Shown: in pieces, positions 7,461 to 16,354 of the stretch
How positions within the stretch are numbered: the first letter of the stretch is position 1
Layout of the letters: every line of letters starts with the position of its first letter
Source of the DNA: Agrobacterium larrymoorei
Lineage (GTDB): Bacteria > Pseudomonadota > Alphaproteobacteria > Rhizobiales > Rhizobiaceae
Direction: 5' to 3'
Assembly: GCF_005145045.1 (NCBI RefSeq)
Contig: NZ_CP039692.1
Location: forward strand, 1,195,501 to 1,259,500
DNA: 64,000 nucleotides
Position numbers and translations under genes: made by a program
Notes under the pieces: model-generated
The model's input: the letters and a program-made list of their open reading frames with translations, nothing else
Database searches by the model: none
Told to the model about the DNA's origin: nothing

Positions 7461-9379
7461 GCTGCCTCTCCCTTTTTGCTTTCGGCGCGCGCCTTGTCCC
7501 ACACGCGACAAAGAGCATCGTAGCGTTCCGCCATATCCGCAACCGCCGCCTCATCGCTGATTTTGCCGGAAAGCCAGCCGCGTGCGGCATCGGCGAAAAT
7601 CGTGCGGCCCACGGCAAATCCTTTGACGAGATCGAAGCCCGCCGCCAGCTTGAAACTTTCCTCCAGTTCGGCATGCGGCGCTTCAAGGCCCAGAACGACG
7701 ATGCCGCGCACATAAGGATCGTTGCGCTTCACCGCATCGGTCGCCTGCCGCCATGCAGCTTCGCTTTTCATCGGCTCCAGCTTCCACCAGTCGGGATAGA
7801 CGCCGATTTCGTAGAAACGGTCTATAATGCGCGCGGTCGTTTCGTCGTCCGTCGCGGCCACCTTGGAAGGAATGACTTCCAGTAGAAATTCCAGCCCGTT
7901 GCGCCGCGCAGCCGTGAACAGACGCGATACCGTCTCCTCTTGGCTCCGCCGCATCGCCGCATCATCATCCGGGTGATAGAAGCACAGCACCTTCACCACA
8001 TGCTCGGTCGGCCATTCGCTCAAGGCACCGCAATCCGGTCCCAGCTCCGGCTCCAGCGTTAGCGGGCGCGAGCCCGGCCATTCCGCCGGACGCCCGATCC
8101 ACAGGCCAGAACCCGCCGCCTGATAGAGCGCATCGCGGCCAAGCCGCCCGTCACAGAGAATACCGTATCCGGCATTGCCCTCCGCCACCTGATGCGCGGC
8201 CTTCAGGCAAAGCTCCTTGAACGCACCGATCTTTTTCTCATCCACGCCCATTTCGCTGGCAATGGCTTCCAGCTGCATGCGGTGGTCGAAGGCAAAGACC
8301 CGCATCGTGTTCCAATCGCCCTTGCGGTTGGTCGCCCAATGCACCTGTTCCAGCGCTTCATCCTTGCGCAGCGCTTTGTTGCGAATGCCGGTGCGGAAGA
8401 AATATTGCAACTCTTCCCAGCTTGGGTAAGCGGGCGTGCAGCCATGGCGTGACACGGCAAAGGCGCCGCAGGCATTGGCGTATTTCAGTGTCGTCGGCCA
8501 GTCCTCACCGCGCAGCCAGCCACGGAACAAACCGGCCATAAAGCCGTCTCCCGCGCCCAGCACGTTGAACACCTCGATTGGAAAGCCTTCACCGCTTTCC
8601 CCGTCATCCAGACTTTGCGGAATGTCGGCGGGAAAAACGACCGCACCCATAGGGCCGCGTTTGCACACAAGCGTTGCCTTGGAAACCCTGCGCACGGCGC
8701 TGAGCGCCGCCAGCGTATCGGTCGAGCCACCAGCAATGTGAAACTCCTCTTCCGTGCCGACGATCAGATCAAAGAGGTTGAGGGTTGATTGCAGTTTTTC
8801 CGTAACCTTGGCGGATTCCACGAAGCGGCTTTCGCCATCGCCGTGACCGGCAACGCCCCAAAGGTTCGGGCGGTAGTCGATATCGAGCGCCGTCTTTGCG
8901 CCGTTCTCTCGGGCAAGGCGCAGTGCTTTCAGCACCGCAGCTTCGGTGCGCGGGTGGGAAAGATGCGTTCCGGTGGCGCACACGCAGGCCGCTTCGGCAA
9001 TGAAGGCAGGGTCGATGTCATCTTCACACAGCGCCATGTCGGCACAGTTTTCACGGTAGAAGATCAGGGGAAACTGGTGCTGGTCGCGAATGCCCAGAAT
9101 GACGAGCGCCGTCAGGCGTTCGGCGTCGGTGCGCACGCCACGCACATCAACGCCCTCACGCACCAGCTGCTCGCGGATGAAGCGGCCCATATGCTCATCG
9201 CCCACGCGGGTAATGACGGCGCTTTTCAATCCCAGCCGCGCAGCACCTGCCGCAATGTTGGTGGGAGAGCCGCCGATATATTTGTTGAAGGAGGACATAT
9301 CCTCCAGCCGTCCGCCAATCTGCGCGCCGTAAAGATCGACCGACGAACGGCCGATCGTGATGAGATCGAGTGTTTTCAC
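7457..9379 (-). CDS. iolC: 5-dehydro-2-deoxygluconokinase fused to DUF2090 aldolase-like domain
   Basis: A 640-residue two-domain protein. Residues 1 to about 330 are a PfkB/ribokinase-type kinase (ITIGRSSVDLYG, GGSPTNIAAGAARLG, catalytic VLGAGDGFMAGLFRG near the end) that phosphorylates 5-dehydro-2-deoxy-D-gluconate. The C-terminal 300 residues are a DUF2090 domain (MRVFAFDHRMQLE..., WWKLEPM, VRGIVVLGLEAP) with an aldolase-like barrel. In this fused form it is usually annotated as also carrying the IolJ-type aldolase step. No separate iolJ is present here, which fits. The GTG start at 9379 has a near-perfect GGAGGAAG. It is the first gene of the iol operon, with a promoter and IolR-like operator just upstream. 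Confidence 0.93.
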   Translation of the reverse strand: MKTLDLITIGRSSVDLYGAQIGGRLEDMSSFNKYIGGSPTNIAAGAARLGLKSAVITRVGDEHMGRFIREQLVREGVDVRGVRTDAERLTALVILGIRDQHQFPLIFYRENCADMALCEDDIDPAFIAEAACVCATGTHLSHPRTEAAVLKALRLARENGAKTALDIDYRPNLWGVAGHGDGESRFVESAKVTEKLQSTLNLFDLIVGTEEEFHIAGGSTDTLAALSAVRRVSKATLVCKRGPMGAVVFPADIPQSLDDGESGEGFPIEVFNVLGAGDGFMAGLFRGWLRGEDWPTTLKYANACGAFAVSRHGCTPAYPSWEELQYFFRTGIRNKALRKDEALEQVHWATNRKGDWNTMRVFAFDHRMQLEAIASEMGVDEKKIGAFKELCLKAAHQVAEGNAGYGILCDGRLGRDALYQAAGSGLWIGRPAEWPGSRPLTLEPELGPDCGALSEWPTEHVVKVLCFYHPDDDAAMRRSQEETVSRLFTAARRNGLEFLLEVIPSKVAATDDETTARIIDRFYEIGVYPDWWKLEPMKSEAAWRQATDAVKRNDPYVRGIVVLGLEAPHAELEESFKLAAGFDLVKGFAVGRTIFADAARGWLSGKISDEAAVADMAERYDALCRVWDKARAESKKGEAA

Positions 9380-9417
9380 GATCTTCCTCCTCCGCGCTTT
9401 CACGCAACTCCCGCTTT

Positions 9418-9441
9418 GGAACGACACTCCACCATCGTTCC
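9418..9441. promoter_or_regulatory. Inverted repeat GGAACGA-N10-TCGTTCC in the iolC leader
   Basis: A perfect 7-base inverted repeat lies between the iolC promoter and its ribosome-binding site. It shares the GGAA/TTCC half-sites of rhizobial IolR operators but has a wider spacer (16 bases between GGAA and TTCC). It may be an auxiliary operator or an RNA hairpin in the leader. Confidence 0.4.
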
Positions 9442-9456
9442 CCCTGCGCTAGATTT

Positions 9457-9487
9457 GGACTATAAATTCCATTATTTCCATTTTCAA
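9457..9487 (-). promoter_or_regulatory. iolC promoter overlapped by an IolR-like operator
   Basis: On the minus strand TTGAAA (9482-9487) and TATAGT (9459-9464) are exactly 17 bases apart. The sequence GGAC-TATAAA-TTCC (9457-9470) matches the rhizobial IolR palindrome GGAA-N6-TTCC at seven of eight fixed positions and covers the -10 element. Binding there would block RNA polymerase, which fits repression of iolCDEB by the neighbouring regulator. Confidence 0.65.
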
Positions 9488-9496
9488 CACAAATAT

Positions 9497-10312
9497 TCAA
9501 ATTTGCCGATGTGTACCAATCCCGACAGCCAGCGCAATCGCCATGCACAGCGTGGCCGAGAGAGAGCGGAACGCGCCGAAATCCACTTCGGACACCGCAA
9601 GTATGGTCGCATCATATTGCCGCAGTGGGTTGACCGCCGCATCGGTGATGGCCACCACCGGAATGTTGCGAGCGCAGCTGGAAGATACGAGGTCCATTGT
9701 TTCTGCGGAATAGGGCGCAAAGGTGATGGCCAGAACCACATCGTTCGGTCTCACCGCGCTGGCGCTCTGCAATTGTCCCACAGAGGCGTGCAGCATCGCA
9801 GGCACCTGCATTTTCTCGAAAGCATAGGCCAGATAGCTCGCCACCGGAAAGGAACGGCGCAGGCCGATAATATGGATCATCTCCGCCTTGGAAAGCACCT
9901 GTATGGCCGTCTCGAAGGCCGATGGATCAACGGTTTTCAGCAGGTTTTCCAAAGAGGCGCGGCCCGCCTCCACGAATTCCGCCAGCAGTCTGGCACCACT
10001 GTCCTCACCCTTGTCGCGCAGGTTGGTCAGGCGCGTATCGTAATCCGGCCAGCGGCCCGAATAGCTTTCCTTGAAAAGCCGCTGCATTTCCGAAAAGCCG
10101 GAAAAGCCGAGTATCTGACAGAACCGCATGAAGGCGGAAGGTTGCACGCCTGCGGCTTCCGCCATTTCGGCAACGGTAGAAACCGCAATCCGGTCGGTGT
10201 TGGCGGCAACGTAGTCGGCGCATTGCCGCAATCTCTTTGGCAGCTTGAGCGAGACTTCGACCAGCCTCTCCTCGAACTCCTTCACCGTTGCCGGTGCGGC
10301 CACGTCCTGCAT
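9497..10312 (-). CDS. iolR: MurR/RpiR-family repressor of inositol genes, IolR
   Basis: A 271-residue regulator. The N-terminal RpiR helix-turn-helix (about residues 10-85, with VAEMAEAAGVQPSAFMRFCQ) is followed by a SIS sugar-isomerase-like effector domain (about 120-260, with MIHIIGLRRSFPVASYL and VVLAITFAPYSAET). Rhizobial IolR of this family represses iol genes and is released by an inositol-derived phosphorylated intermediate. The ATG at 10312 is preferred over the in-frame GTG three codons earlier because GGGGGAG is correctly spaced only from the ATG. It lies 117 bases upstream of iolC on the same strand and has a perfect operator palindrome before its own start, suggesting autoregulation. 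Confidence 0.9.
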   Translation of the reverse strand: MQDVAAPATVKEFEERLVEVSLKLPKRLRQCADYVAANTDRIAVSTVAEMAEAAGVQPSAFMRFCQILGFSGFSEMQRLFKESYSGRWPDYDTRLTNLRDKGEDSGARLLAEFVEAGRASLENLLKTVDPSAFETAIQVLSKAEMIHIIGLRRSFPVASYLAYAFEKMQVPAMLHASVGQLQSASAVRPNDVVLAITFAPYSAETMDLVSSSCARNIPVVAITDAAVNPLRQYDATILAVSEVDFGAFRSLSATLCMAIALAVGIGTHRQI

Positions 10313-10353
10313 GTGTTTCACTCCCCCGCGAATGAAATAGTCTTTTCTGGAAT

Positions 10354-10367
10354 GGAATATCTATTCC
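10354..10367. promoter_or_regulatory. IolR operator, GGAATATCTATTCC
   Basis: A perfect GGAA-N6-TTCC palindrome inside a larger dyad (TCTGGAA...ATTCCAGA), about 42 bases upstream of the iolR start. It matches the consensus reported for Sinorhizobium IolR. It probably mediates autorepression. Confidence 0.7.
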
Positions 10368-10416
10368 AGAAAAAGGTCATGAGGGAAGCGGAATTTCTCG
10401 ATCCTCCGGAGAGAGC

Positions 10417-12420
10417 TCATTCAAATTCGAGGATAACCTCATCCACGCCAAGGCTTTCACCCGCCTTTACAGCAACTCTGGAAACCCGCCCCTTACGCTC
10501 GGCGCGAAGAATATTTTCCATCTTCATGGCTTCCACGGTTGCCAGCGCCTGCCCGGCTTCCACCTCATCGCCCTCGTCCACGGAAATGGTGGTCACGACG
10601 CCCGGCATGGGGCAAAGCAGCATCTTCGATGTATCCGGCGGCAGCTTTTCCGGCATCAGGCGGGCAAGCTCGGCCACGCGCGGCGTGCGCACGCGCGCCA
10701 CCATGTCCATGCCGCGCCAGCGCAGCCGGATGGCAGATGGAGAGAGATCGACCTTGACCGCCAGAACCTCTTCGCCCAGCCGGAAATGGCCAAGCGTGCG
10801 GCCCGGCAGCCAGTCCGTTTCGACGACAAACTTTTCGCCGCCTTCGATCTGAACCGAAGTGCCATTCTCGGCACGCTCGAGCACAAGCCTGTGCTCCAGT
10901 TTGCCAAGCTGGACAACCCAGTCCTTGCCCACGATACGGCGATGGTTGCCCACCGTGCCGGATATCTGCGCGGCCCGGTTTTGTACATGGTCATGGATAA
11001 ACGCAGCTATTGCCGCCAATTTGGCCGTCGAGACCGCATCCGGTTCCACGCCAGAAAAGCCGTCCGGAAACTCCTCGGCGATGAAGCCGGTGGTCAGGTT
11101 CCCGGCCCGAAAGCGGGGATGCTGCATGACGGCAGATAGAAAAGGCAGGTTGTGCCCAATGCCTTCGACCTCAAAGCGGTCGAGCGCTTCCCCCATGGCA
11201 TCGATTGCTGTTTCCCGATCATTCCCCCAGCTGCACAACTTGGCAATCATCGGGTCGTAATGCATGGAGATTTCACCGCCCTCGAACACGCCGGTATCGT
11301 TGCGGATGATCGTTCCATCGTCTCGTGCACCCTCGCCCGGCGGGCGGTAACGCGTCAGCCGTCCGATGGATGGCAGGAAGTTGCGATAGGGGTCTTCAGC
11401 GTAAAGGCGGCTCTCGATGGCCCAGCCATTCAACTTCACATCCGCCTGTCCAAAGGACAGTTTCTCCCCCGCCGCAACGCGGATCATCTGTTCCACCAGA
11501 TCGATGCCGGTCACCAGTTCGGTGACGGGATGCTCCACCTGAAGCCGGGTATTCATCTCGAGGAAATAGAAATTGCGCTCGCCATCCACGATGAATTCCA
11601 CCGTGCCTGCGGAAAAATAACCGACGGCCTTCGAAAGCGCGACGGCCTGTTCGCCCATGGCTTTTCGTGTCGCCTCGTCCAGAAAGGGGGAGGGCGCTTC
11701 TTCGATGACCTTCTGGTTACGGCGTTGGATGGAGCATTCCCGTTCGCCGAGATAAAGCACGTTGCCATGCTGGTCGCCCAACACCTGAATTTCGATATGA
11801 CGCGGCTGGTCCACGAACTTCTCGATGAAGATGCGATCATCGCCGAAGGACGCCTTGGCTTCATTGCGGGAAGACTGGAATCCTTCGCGCGCTTCCGCGT
11901 CGTTCCAGGCAATGCGCATGCCCTTGCCGCCACCGCCAGCAGAAGCCTTGATCATCACCGGGTAGCCGATGGAGGCTGCAATCCGCACCGCCTCGTCCGC
12001 CGTCTCGATCAGCCCCATATGCCCTGGCACGGTAGAAACGCCAGCCTGTGCCGCCAGCTTCTTGGAGGTGATCTTGTCCCCCATCGCCTCGATTGCCTTC
12101 ACCGGCGGGCCGATGAAGGCAACGCCCTCCTTCTCCAGCGCAGCGGCAAAGGCCGGGTTCTCCGAAAGGAAGCCATAGCCCGGATGAACAGCATCTGCGC
12201 CGGTCTGGCGAATGGCATCGAGTATCTTGTCGATCACGATATAGGACTGGCTGGAAGGTGCCGGGCCGATATGCACGGCCTCGTCAGCTTCGCGAACATG
12301 CAGCGCATTGGCATCCGCATCGGAATAGACGGCAACCGTCTTTATGCCCATCTTCCTCGCCGTGCGAATGACGCGGCAGGCAATTTCACCTCGATTGGCG
12401 ATGAGTATTTTCTTGAACAT
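10417..12420 (-). CDS. pccA: Propionyl-CoA carboxylase, biotin carboxylase/carrier subunit PccA
   Basis: A 667-residue alpha subunit. It has an N-terminal biotin carboxylase domain (MFKKILIANRGEIACRV, ATP-grasp glycine-rich loop KASAGGGGKGMR, catalytic EMNTRLQVEHPVTE), a middle BT-like region, and a C-terminal biotinyl domain with VEAMKMEN, where Lys633 is the biotin site. It carboxylates biotin with ATP and bicarbonate for transfer to propionyl-CoA by PccB. The ATG at 12420 was chosen over upstream codons because GAGGACC precedes it and the family begins here. It follows pccB by 11 bases. Length and the partner favour propionyl-CoA over methylcrotonyl-CoA or acetyl-CoA. Confidence 0.93.
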   Translation of the reverse strand: MFKKILIANRGEIACRVIRTARKMGIKTVAVYSDADANALHVREADEAVHIGPAPSSQSYIVIDKILDAIRQTGADAVHPGYGFLSENPAFAAALEKEGVAFIGPPVKAIEAMGDKITSKKLAAQAGVSTVPGHMGLIETADEAVRIAASIGYPVMIKASAGGGGKGMRIAWNDAEAREGFQSSRNEAKASFGDDRIFIEKFVDQPRHIEIQVLGDQHGNVLYLGERECSIQRRNQKVIEEAPSPFLDEATRKAMGEQAVALSKAVGYFSAGTVEFIVDGERNFYFLEMNTRLQVEHPVTELVTGIDLVEQMIRVAAGEKLSFGQADVKLNGWAIESRLYAEDPYRNFLPSIGRLTRYRPPGEGARDDGTIIRNDTGVFEGGEISMHYDPMIAKLCSWGNDRETAIDAMGEALDRFEVEGIGHNLPFLSAVMQHPRFRAGNLTTGFIAEEFPDGFSGVEPDAVSTAKLAAIAAFIHDHVQNRAAQISGTVGNHRRIVGKDWVVQLGKLEHRLVLERAENGTSVQIEGGEKFVVETDWLPGRTLGHFRLGEEVLAVKVDLSPSAIRLRWRGMDMVARVRTPRVAELARLMPEKLPPDTSKMLLCPMPGVVTTISVDEGDEVEAGQALATVEAMKMENILRAERKGRVSRVAVKAGESLGVDEVILEFE

Positions 12421-12431
12421 GTGCGTGGTCC

Positions 12432-13964
12432 TCAAAGCGGGATCGTATCGTGCTTCTTCCAATGCGTCGTCACCTGCTTGCCTCGCAGCGAGGCGAAGGC
12501 GCGGGCGATGCGGCGGCGCGAAGAGTGGGGCATGATGACCTCATCAATGAAGCCGCGTTCGGCGGCGACAAAGGGGTTGGCGAAGCGCTCCTCATATTCG
12601 CGCGTTCGCTCCGCAATCCTGTCCGCATCCGAAAGTTCGGAACGGTAGAGGATTTCGGTTGCGCCCTTCGCGCCCATCACGGCAATTTCGGCCGTCGGCC
12701 ATGCGTAATTGATGTCTGCGCCGATGTGTTTCGAGGCCATCACGTCGTAAGCGCCGCCATAGGCCTTGCGGGTAATCAGCGTCACCATCGGCACAGTCGC
12801 CTCGGAATAGGCAAAGAGCAGCTTTGCGCCATGCTTGATCACGCCGCCATATTCCTGCGCAACGCCGGGCAGGAAGCCCGGCACATCCACCAGCGAGAGG
12901 ATTGGAATATTGAAGGCATCGCAGAAGCGCACGAAGCGCGCCGCCTTGCGTGAACTGTCTATATCCAGGCAACCTGCCAGTACCATGGGCTGATTGGCCA
13001 CCACGCCAATCGTTTCCCCTTCCAGCCGCAGAAATCCGGTGATGATGTTTCTGGCAAAAGCCTCCTGCAATTCGAAGAACTCGCCTTCATCCGCAATCGC
13101 GTGGATCAGCTCCTTCATGTCGTAAGGCTTGTTGGAGCTGTCCGGGATCAGCGTATCGAGCCTCTGCTCAAGGCGGGCGGGATCGTCATGGAAAGGCCGC
13201 GTCGGCGGCTTCTGGCGGTTGTTGGCGGGGAGGAAATCGAACAGAGCGCGCACCGCTTCCAGCGCTTCGATATCATTCTCATAGGCGCCATCCGCAACGG
13301 AAGATTTCTTTGTGTGGGTTGAAGCGCCACCAAGCTCTTCCGCCGTCACGATCTCGTTCGTCACGGTCTTGACGACATCCGGCCCGGTCACGAACATGTA
13401 GGATGTATCGCGCACCATGAAGATGAAGTCCGTCATGGCGGGCGAATAGACCGCGCCGCCCGCACAAGGGCCCATGATGACCGAGATTTGCGGGATGACG
13501 CCGGACACCTCGGCATTACGGCGAAACACCTCCGCATAGCCTGCCAGCGAGGCAACGCCTTCCTGGATACGCGCACCGCCGGAATCGTTCAGCCCTATCA
13601 CCGGCGCGCCAACGCGCACCGCCATATCCATGATCTTGCAGATTTTCTGTGCATGCGTTTCGGAAAGCGAACCGCCGAGAACGGTAAAATCTTGCGAGAA
13701 CACGTAGACCTGACGCCCGTTGATCGTGCCCCATCCGGTCACGACACCGTCTCCGGCAATCTTCTGGCCCGCCATGCCGAAATCCACCGCGCGGTGGGTC
13801 ACATACATGTCGTATTCCTCGAAGGAACCTTCATCCAGAAGAACGTCTATGCGTTCTCGCGCGGTCAGCTTGCCCTTGGCGTGCTGCGCGTCGATGCGCT
13901 TCTGCCCGCCTCCAAGACGGGCTTCGCTGCGGCGGCTTTCCAGTTCTTGAAGGACTGAACGCAT
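12432..13964 (-). CDS. pccB: Propionyl-CoA carboxylase, carboxyltransferase subunit PccB
   Basis: A 510-residue carboxyltransferase of the usual PccB length. It joins carboxybiotin with propionyl-CoA to give methylmalonyl-CoA. Crotonase-type N- and C-halves are visible. The N half includes [29 protein letters not shown] (oxyanion/acyl-CoA site) and [12 protein letters not shown]. The C half includes [29 protein letters not shown] and [14 protein letters not shown]. The start at 13964 follows GGGAGG. The 3-mutase and epimerase for the next steps are not in the window. It forms a two-gene operon with pccA. Confidence 0.95.
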   Translation of the reverse strand: MRSVLQELESRRSEARLGGGQKRIDAQHAKGKLTARERIDVLLDEGSFEEYDMYVTHRAVDFGMAGQKIAGDGVVTGWGTINGRQVYVFSQDFTVLGGSLSETHAQKICKIMDMAVRVGAPVIGLNDSGGARIQEGVASLAGYAEVFRRNAEVSGVIPQISVIMGPCAGGAVYSPAMTDFIFMVRDTSYMFVTGPDVVKTVTNEIVTAEELGGASTHTKKSSVADGAYENDIEALEAVRALFDFLPANNRQKPPTRPFHDDPARLEQRLDTLIPDSSNKPYDMKELIHAIADEGEFFELQEAFARNIITGFLRLEGETIGVVANQPMVLAGCLDIDSSRKAARFVRFCDAFNIPILSLVDVPGFLPGVAQEYGGVIKHGAKLLFAYSEATVPMVTLITRKAYGGAYDVMASKHIGADINYAWPTAEIAVMGAKGATEILYRSELSDADRIAERTREYEERFANPFVAAERGFIDEVIMPHSSRRRIARAFASLRGKQVTTHWKKHDTIPL

Positions 13965-14048
13965 AAGACCTCCCTGCTCGCATTCGGGAACAAGTCTTAG
14001 CAGACAGTCTGCATTCATCAAACGGTCAATGGTCTTACGGGGCTGAAA

Positions 14049-15692
14049 TCAATGTAGAACTTTAGGCGCCACCCAGCGGCGCTGCGTTTCCTGCTTTTTG
14101 ATGGCCAGCATTGTGGATGTCTCGATCTCGGTAGGAGAGGCCGACGCGCGGATGCGGGTCAGCGTATTGCGCGCCTTTTCGGCATATTCCATGTTCTGCC
14201 TGTCGTCGGAATGGAAATTTTGAAGCTTCTCGAAAACCGCTGCCGCTTCCGTTTTTCGGTTGGCTGCAACAAGCGCAATCCCGCATTTATACAGGGCTTC
14301 GTGGTGGAATGGCGCGCGACGGGTCACATCCTCAAACGCCGCCACAGCTCCTTGGTAATCCTGTTTCGCAAGCCGGGCTTCGCCAAGCCGCAGCAGAACG
14401 GTCAGCGGATTTTGAAGTGTGCGGCTGAGCGAGGCATAGGCCTCTTCGGCTTCATTGAAGGCGCCTTTTTCGAACATGAGATTGGCCAGACCGAATATGG
14501 CCCCGCTATGTTCCGGCGCGGCATCCAGAACTTGCCGGAAGGAAATTTCCGCCTGCGCCTTCGCGCCCCGTTTGTAGAACTTCAAAGCCTCTTCATAGAC
14601 GAAGCGGATGCTGAAAGGGTGAAGCTTGCCCTGCAGGTTCTCGCCATCCCGCGTGCGAAAAAGCGTGCAGCTGATTGGCCGGTCCACCGGGCCAAACATG
14701 TATTTATACGGCTCGTTTCCACGAAGAAAATCGTAATGGGTGAAGCCCATGGCAATCGCGCGACGGATGCAATAGCCATGCAGGATCAATCCGGGGGAAG
14801 GGGTCTTCCAGTTCTCGTCGCGCCCCGTAATATAGAAGAGGATTGTACTTTTCTGTCGGTCGACAATGTTGGCAAGTGCTCCCAGCGGCTGGTTGCCGTG
14901 CCACAGCACCGGAACATCCAGATTGCCATCGGCAAAACTGTCCATCAGCATTTCCCGCGTTGCGGATATCAGCTTTTCGGTGCGCTCCTTGCCCTTGAAC
15001 GGGGTCCATTTGATGCGCCAAAGGTCGAACAAAATATCCATGTCACGGTCGATTGTCTCTGCCGTCGCGAAAGTGATGCGATAGCTGTCGTCACTCTCCA
15101 CCTTGCGCAGGAATCGCCTCAGCTTCTGCCGGGTCTGACTGCTCATATGCGTTTCAAGGTAATCATCGAAATTCGACGGCAGTTCCACCACCGGACAGAC
15201 GCAGTTATTGATGTTGTTGGGGCTCTTCGGCGTGTTGTCTCGGAACATCACGAGCGGCCCCTGAAGCGCCCGCACCATGGCGTCCCGGCGACCGGGAGGG
15301 CCGGAGAGATAATCGAGTTTCAGATGCGTCCAGCGCTGCTCTTTCAGAAAAGCGCAGAAGCCTTCCACCGCCCTGTCCTCATATTTCGGTAGTGTGATGA
15401 AACCGGTGTAATCGGCTGCGAAATTACCCGCCATGATGATTTCATCAAAAAAGCGGCCGGTTTTCCTGTCGTGTTGCGTCACGACGCGCAGCGGGAAGAA
15501 CGCGACATAGGGAGAGCCTTCTGCGCGCTCACGCAAGGCCAGAATGAACCAGCGTCCGCGTCTGGAAAGATAGGCTTTCAGCCATGTCCAGGAAAGAAAG
15601 TGCTGGGCAAAGGGATCGTCCAGAAAGACCCGATCCCAGTTCGCCCTGATCGCGTCGAAGCCCGACCATGAGTCGATGACGTCTATGTGCAT
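14049..15692 (-). CDS. CelD/BcsL-like acetyltransferase with C-terminal TPR repeats
   Basis: A 547-residue protein. The N-terminal 330 residues are a GNAT-like fold of the CelD/BcsL (Acetyltransf_6) type: FDAIRANWDRVFLDDPFAQHFLSWTWL, then SSQTRQKLRRFLRK, then LGALANIVDRQKSTILFY and HYDFLRGNEPYKYMFG. Residues of about 350-500 form a series of tetratricopeptide-like helices (AEISFRQVLDAAPEHSGAIFGLANLMFEKGAFNEAEEAY and following). CelD relatives act in cellulose or exopolysaccharide decoration. No polysaccharide genes are adjacent, so the target is unknown. The ATG at 15692 follows GGGAGGGGAC; an upstream ATG at 15734 would add 14 residues but has a poor ribosome site. Confidence 0.75.
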   Translation of the reverse strand: MHIDVIDSWSGFDAIRANWDRVFLDDPFAQHFLSWTWLKAYLSRRGRWFILALRERAEGSPYVAFFPLRVVTQHDRKTGRFFDEIIMAGNFAADYTGFITLPKYEDRAVEGFCAFLKEQRWTHLKLDYLSGPPGRRDAMVRALQGPLVMFRDNTPKSPNNINNCVCPVVELPSNFDDYLETHMSSQTRQKLRRFLRKVESDDSYRITFATAETIDRDMDILFDLWRIKWTPFKGKERTEKLISATREMLMDSFADGNLDVPVLWHGNQPLGALANIVDRQKSTILFYITGRDENWKTPSPGLILHGYCIRRAIAMGFTHYDFLRGNEPYKYMFGPVDRPISCTLFRTRDGENLQGKLHPFSIRFVYEEALKFYKRGAKAQAEISFRQVLDAAPEHSGAIFGLANLMFEKGAFNEAEEAYASLSRTLQNPLTVLLRLGEARLAKQDYQGAVAAFEDVTRRAPFHHEALYKCGIALVAANRKTEAAAVFEKLQNFHSDDRQNMEYAEKARNTLTRIRASASPTEIETSTMLAIKKQETQRRWVAPKVLH

Positions 15693-15796
15693 GTCCCCTC
15701 CCAATACGATCTTGTTTTCTTTGGGAGAGCTCATCTTAAGCAGAAACGCTGCTCTTCATATATCCCGTTGGGGTTAGAATAGCCCATCAAATGGGG

Positions 15797-16234
15797 TTAG
15801 CCTCGATAGGCGACGAGAACGGCTCCGCAGGCAATCAGTATCACTCCCAGCCAGTTTGGAAGCGAAAGCCTCTCTCCCAGAAACAGAACCGCAAACACTG
15901 CGACGAAGACGACGCTGAGCTTGTCTATCGGCGCAACGCGCGCAGCATCGCCGATTTTCAACGCACGAAAATAGCAAATCCAGGAAGCCCCGGTCGCAAG
16001 GCCGGATAGGATGAGAAATAGCCAGGTTCGTGGCGTGATCGTCGCGGGGCTCTGCCAGTTGCCGGTTATATAGACCATCAGTCCGGCGGCCAGAAGAATG
16101 ACGATGGTGCGGATGAAGGTGGCGAAATCGGAATTGACGTTTTCAATGCCGATTTTGGCGAAGATCGCAGTCAGCGCGGCAAAGCCCGCTGAAAGCAGTG
16201 CCCATAATTGCCAGGAAAGAAGCAGGTTTTTCAT
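15797..16234 (-). CDS. Half-size EamA/DMT-superfamily membrane transporter
   Basis: A 145-residue protein with about five transmembrane helices (LWALLSAGFAALTAIFAKIG; FIRTIVILLAAGLMVYI; TWLFLILSGLATGASWICYF; VVFVAVFAVLFLGE; WLGVILIACGAVLVAY). It contains a single EamA repeat, where canonical DMT exporters have two (about 300 residues), so it would act as a dimer. The motif FRALKIGDAARVAPIDKLSVVF is typical of these short forms. Substrate unknown. It is downstream of dctA on the same strand, separated from it by a strong hairpin terminator. Confidence 0.85.
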   Translation of the reverse strand: MKNLLLSWQLWALLSAGFAALTAIFAKIGIENVNSDFATFIRTIVILLAAGLMVYITGNWQSPATITPRTWLFLILSGLATGASWICYFRALKIGDAARVAPIDKLSVVFVAVFAVLFLGERLSLPNWLGVILIACGAVLVAYRG

Positions 16235-16296
16235 GATTGGGAACCGATGCGGGTAACGGGATGGAATATCATTACCAAGCTCCGGCTGAAAAGGAA

Positions 16297-16328
16297 AAGG
16301 CCCGCTTCGAACAAACGAAGCGGGCCTT
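16297..16328 (-). terminator. Intrinsic terminator downstream of dctA
   Basis: A perfect 13-bp stem AAGGCCCGCTTCG/CGAAGCGGGCCTT has a six-base loop and is followed on the minus strand by TTTTCCTTTT. It sits 26 bases after the dctA stop and insulates the EamA gene from dctA transcription. Confidence 0.9.
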
Positions 16329-16354
16329 GCGTGGTCTTGCTTGGGAGGAAGACC

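Noticed and set aside
8789..10852. 687-codon plus-strand open frame across iolC, iolR and pccA
   Set aside because: It crosses three genes and two intergenic operators on the other strand, with no recognisable domain or ribosome site.
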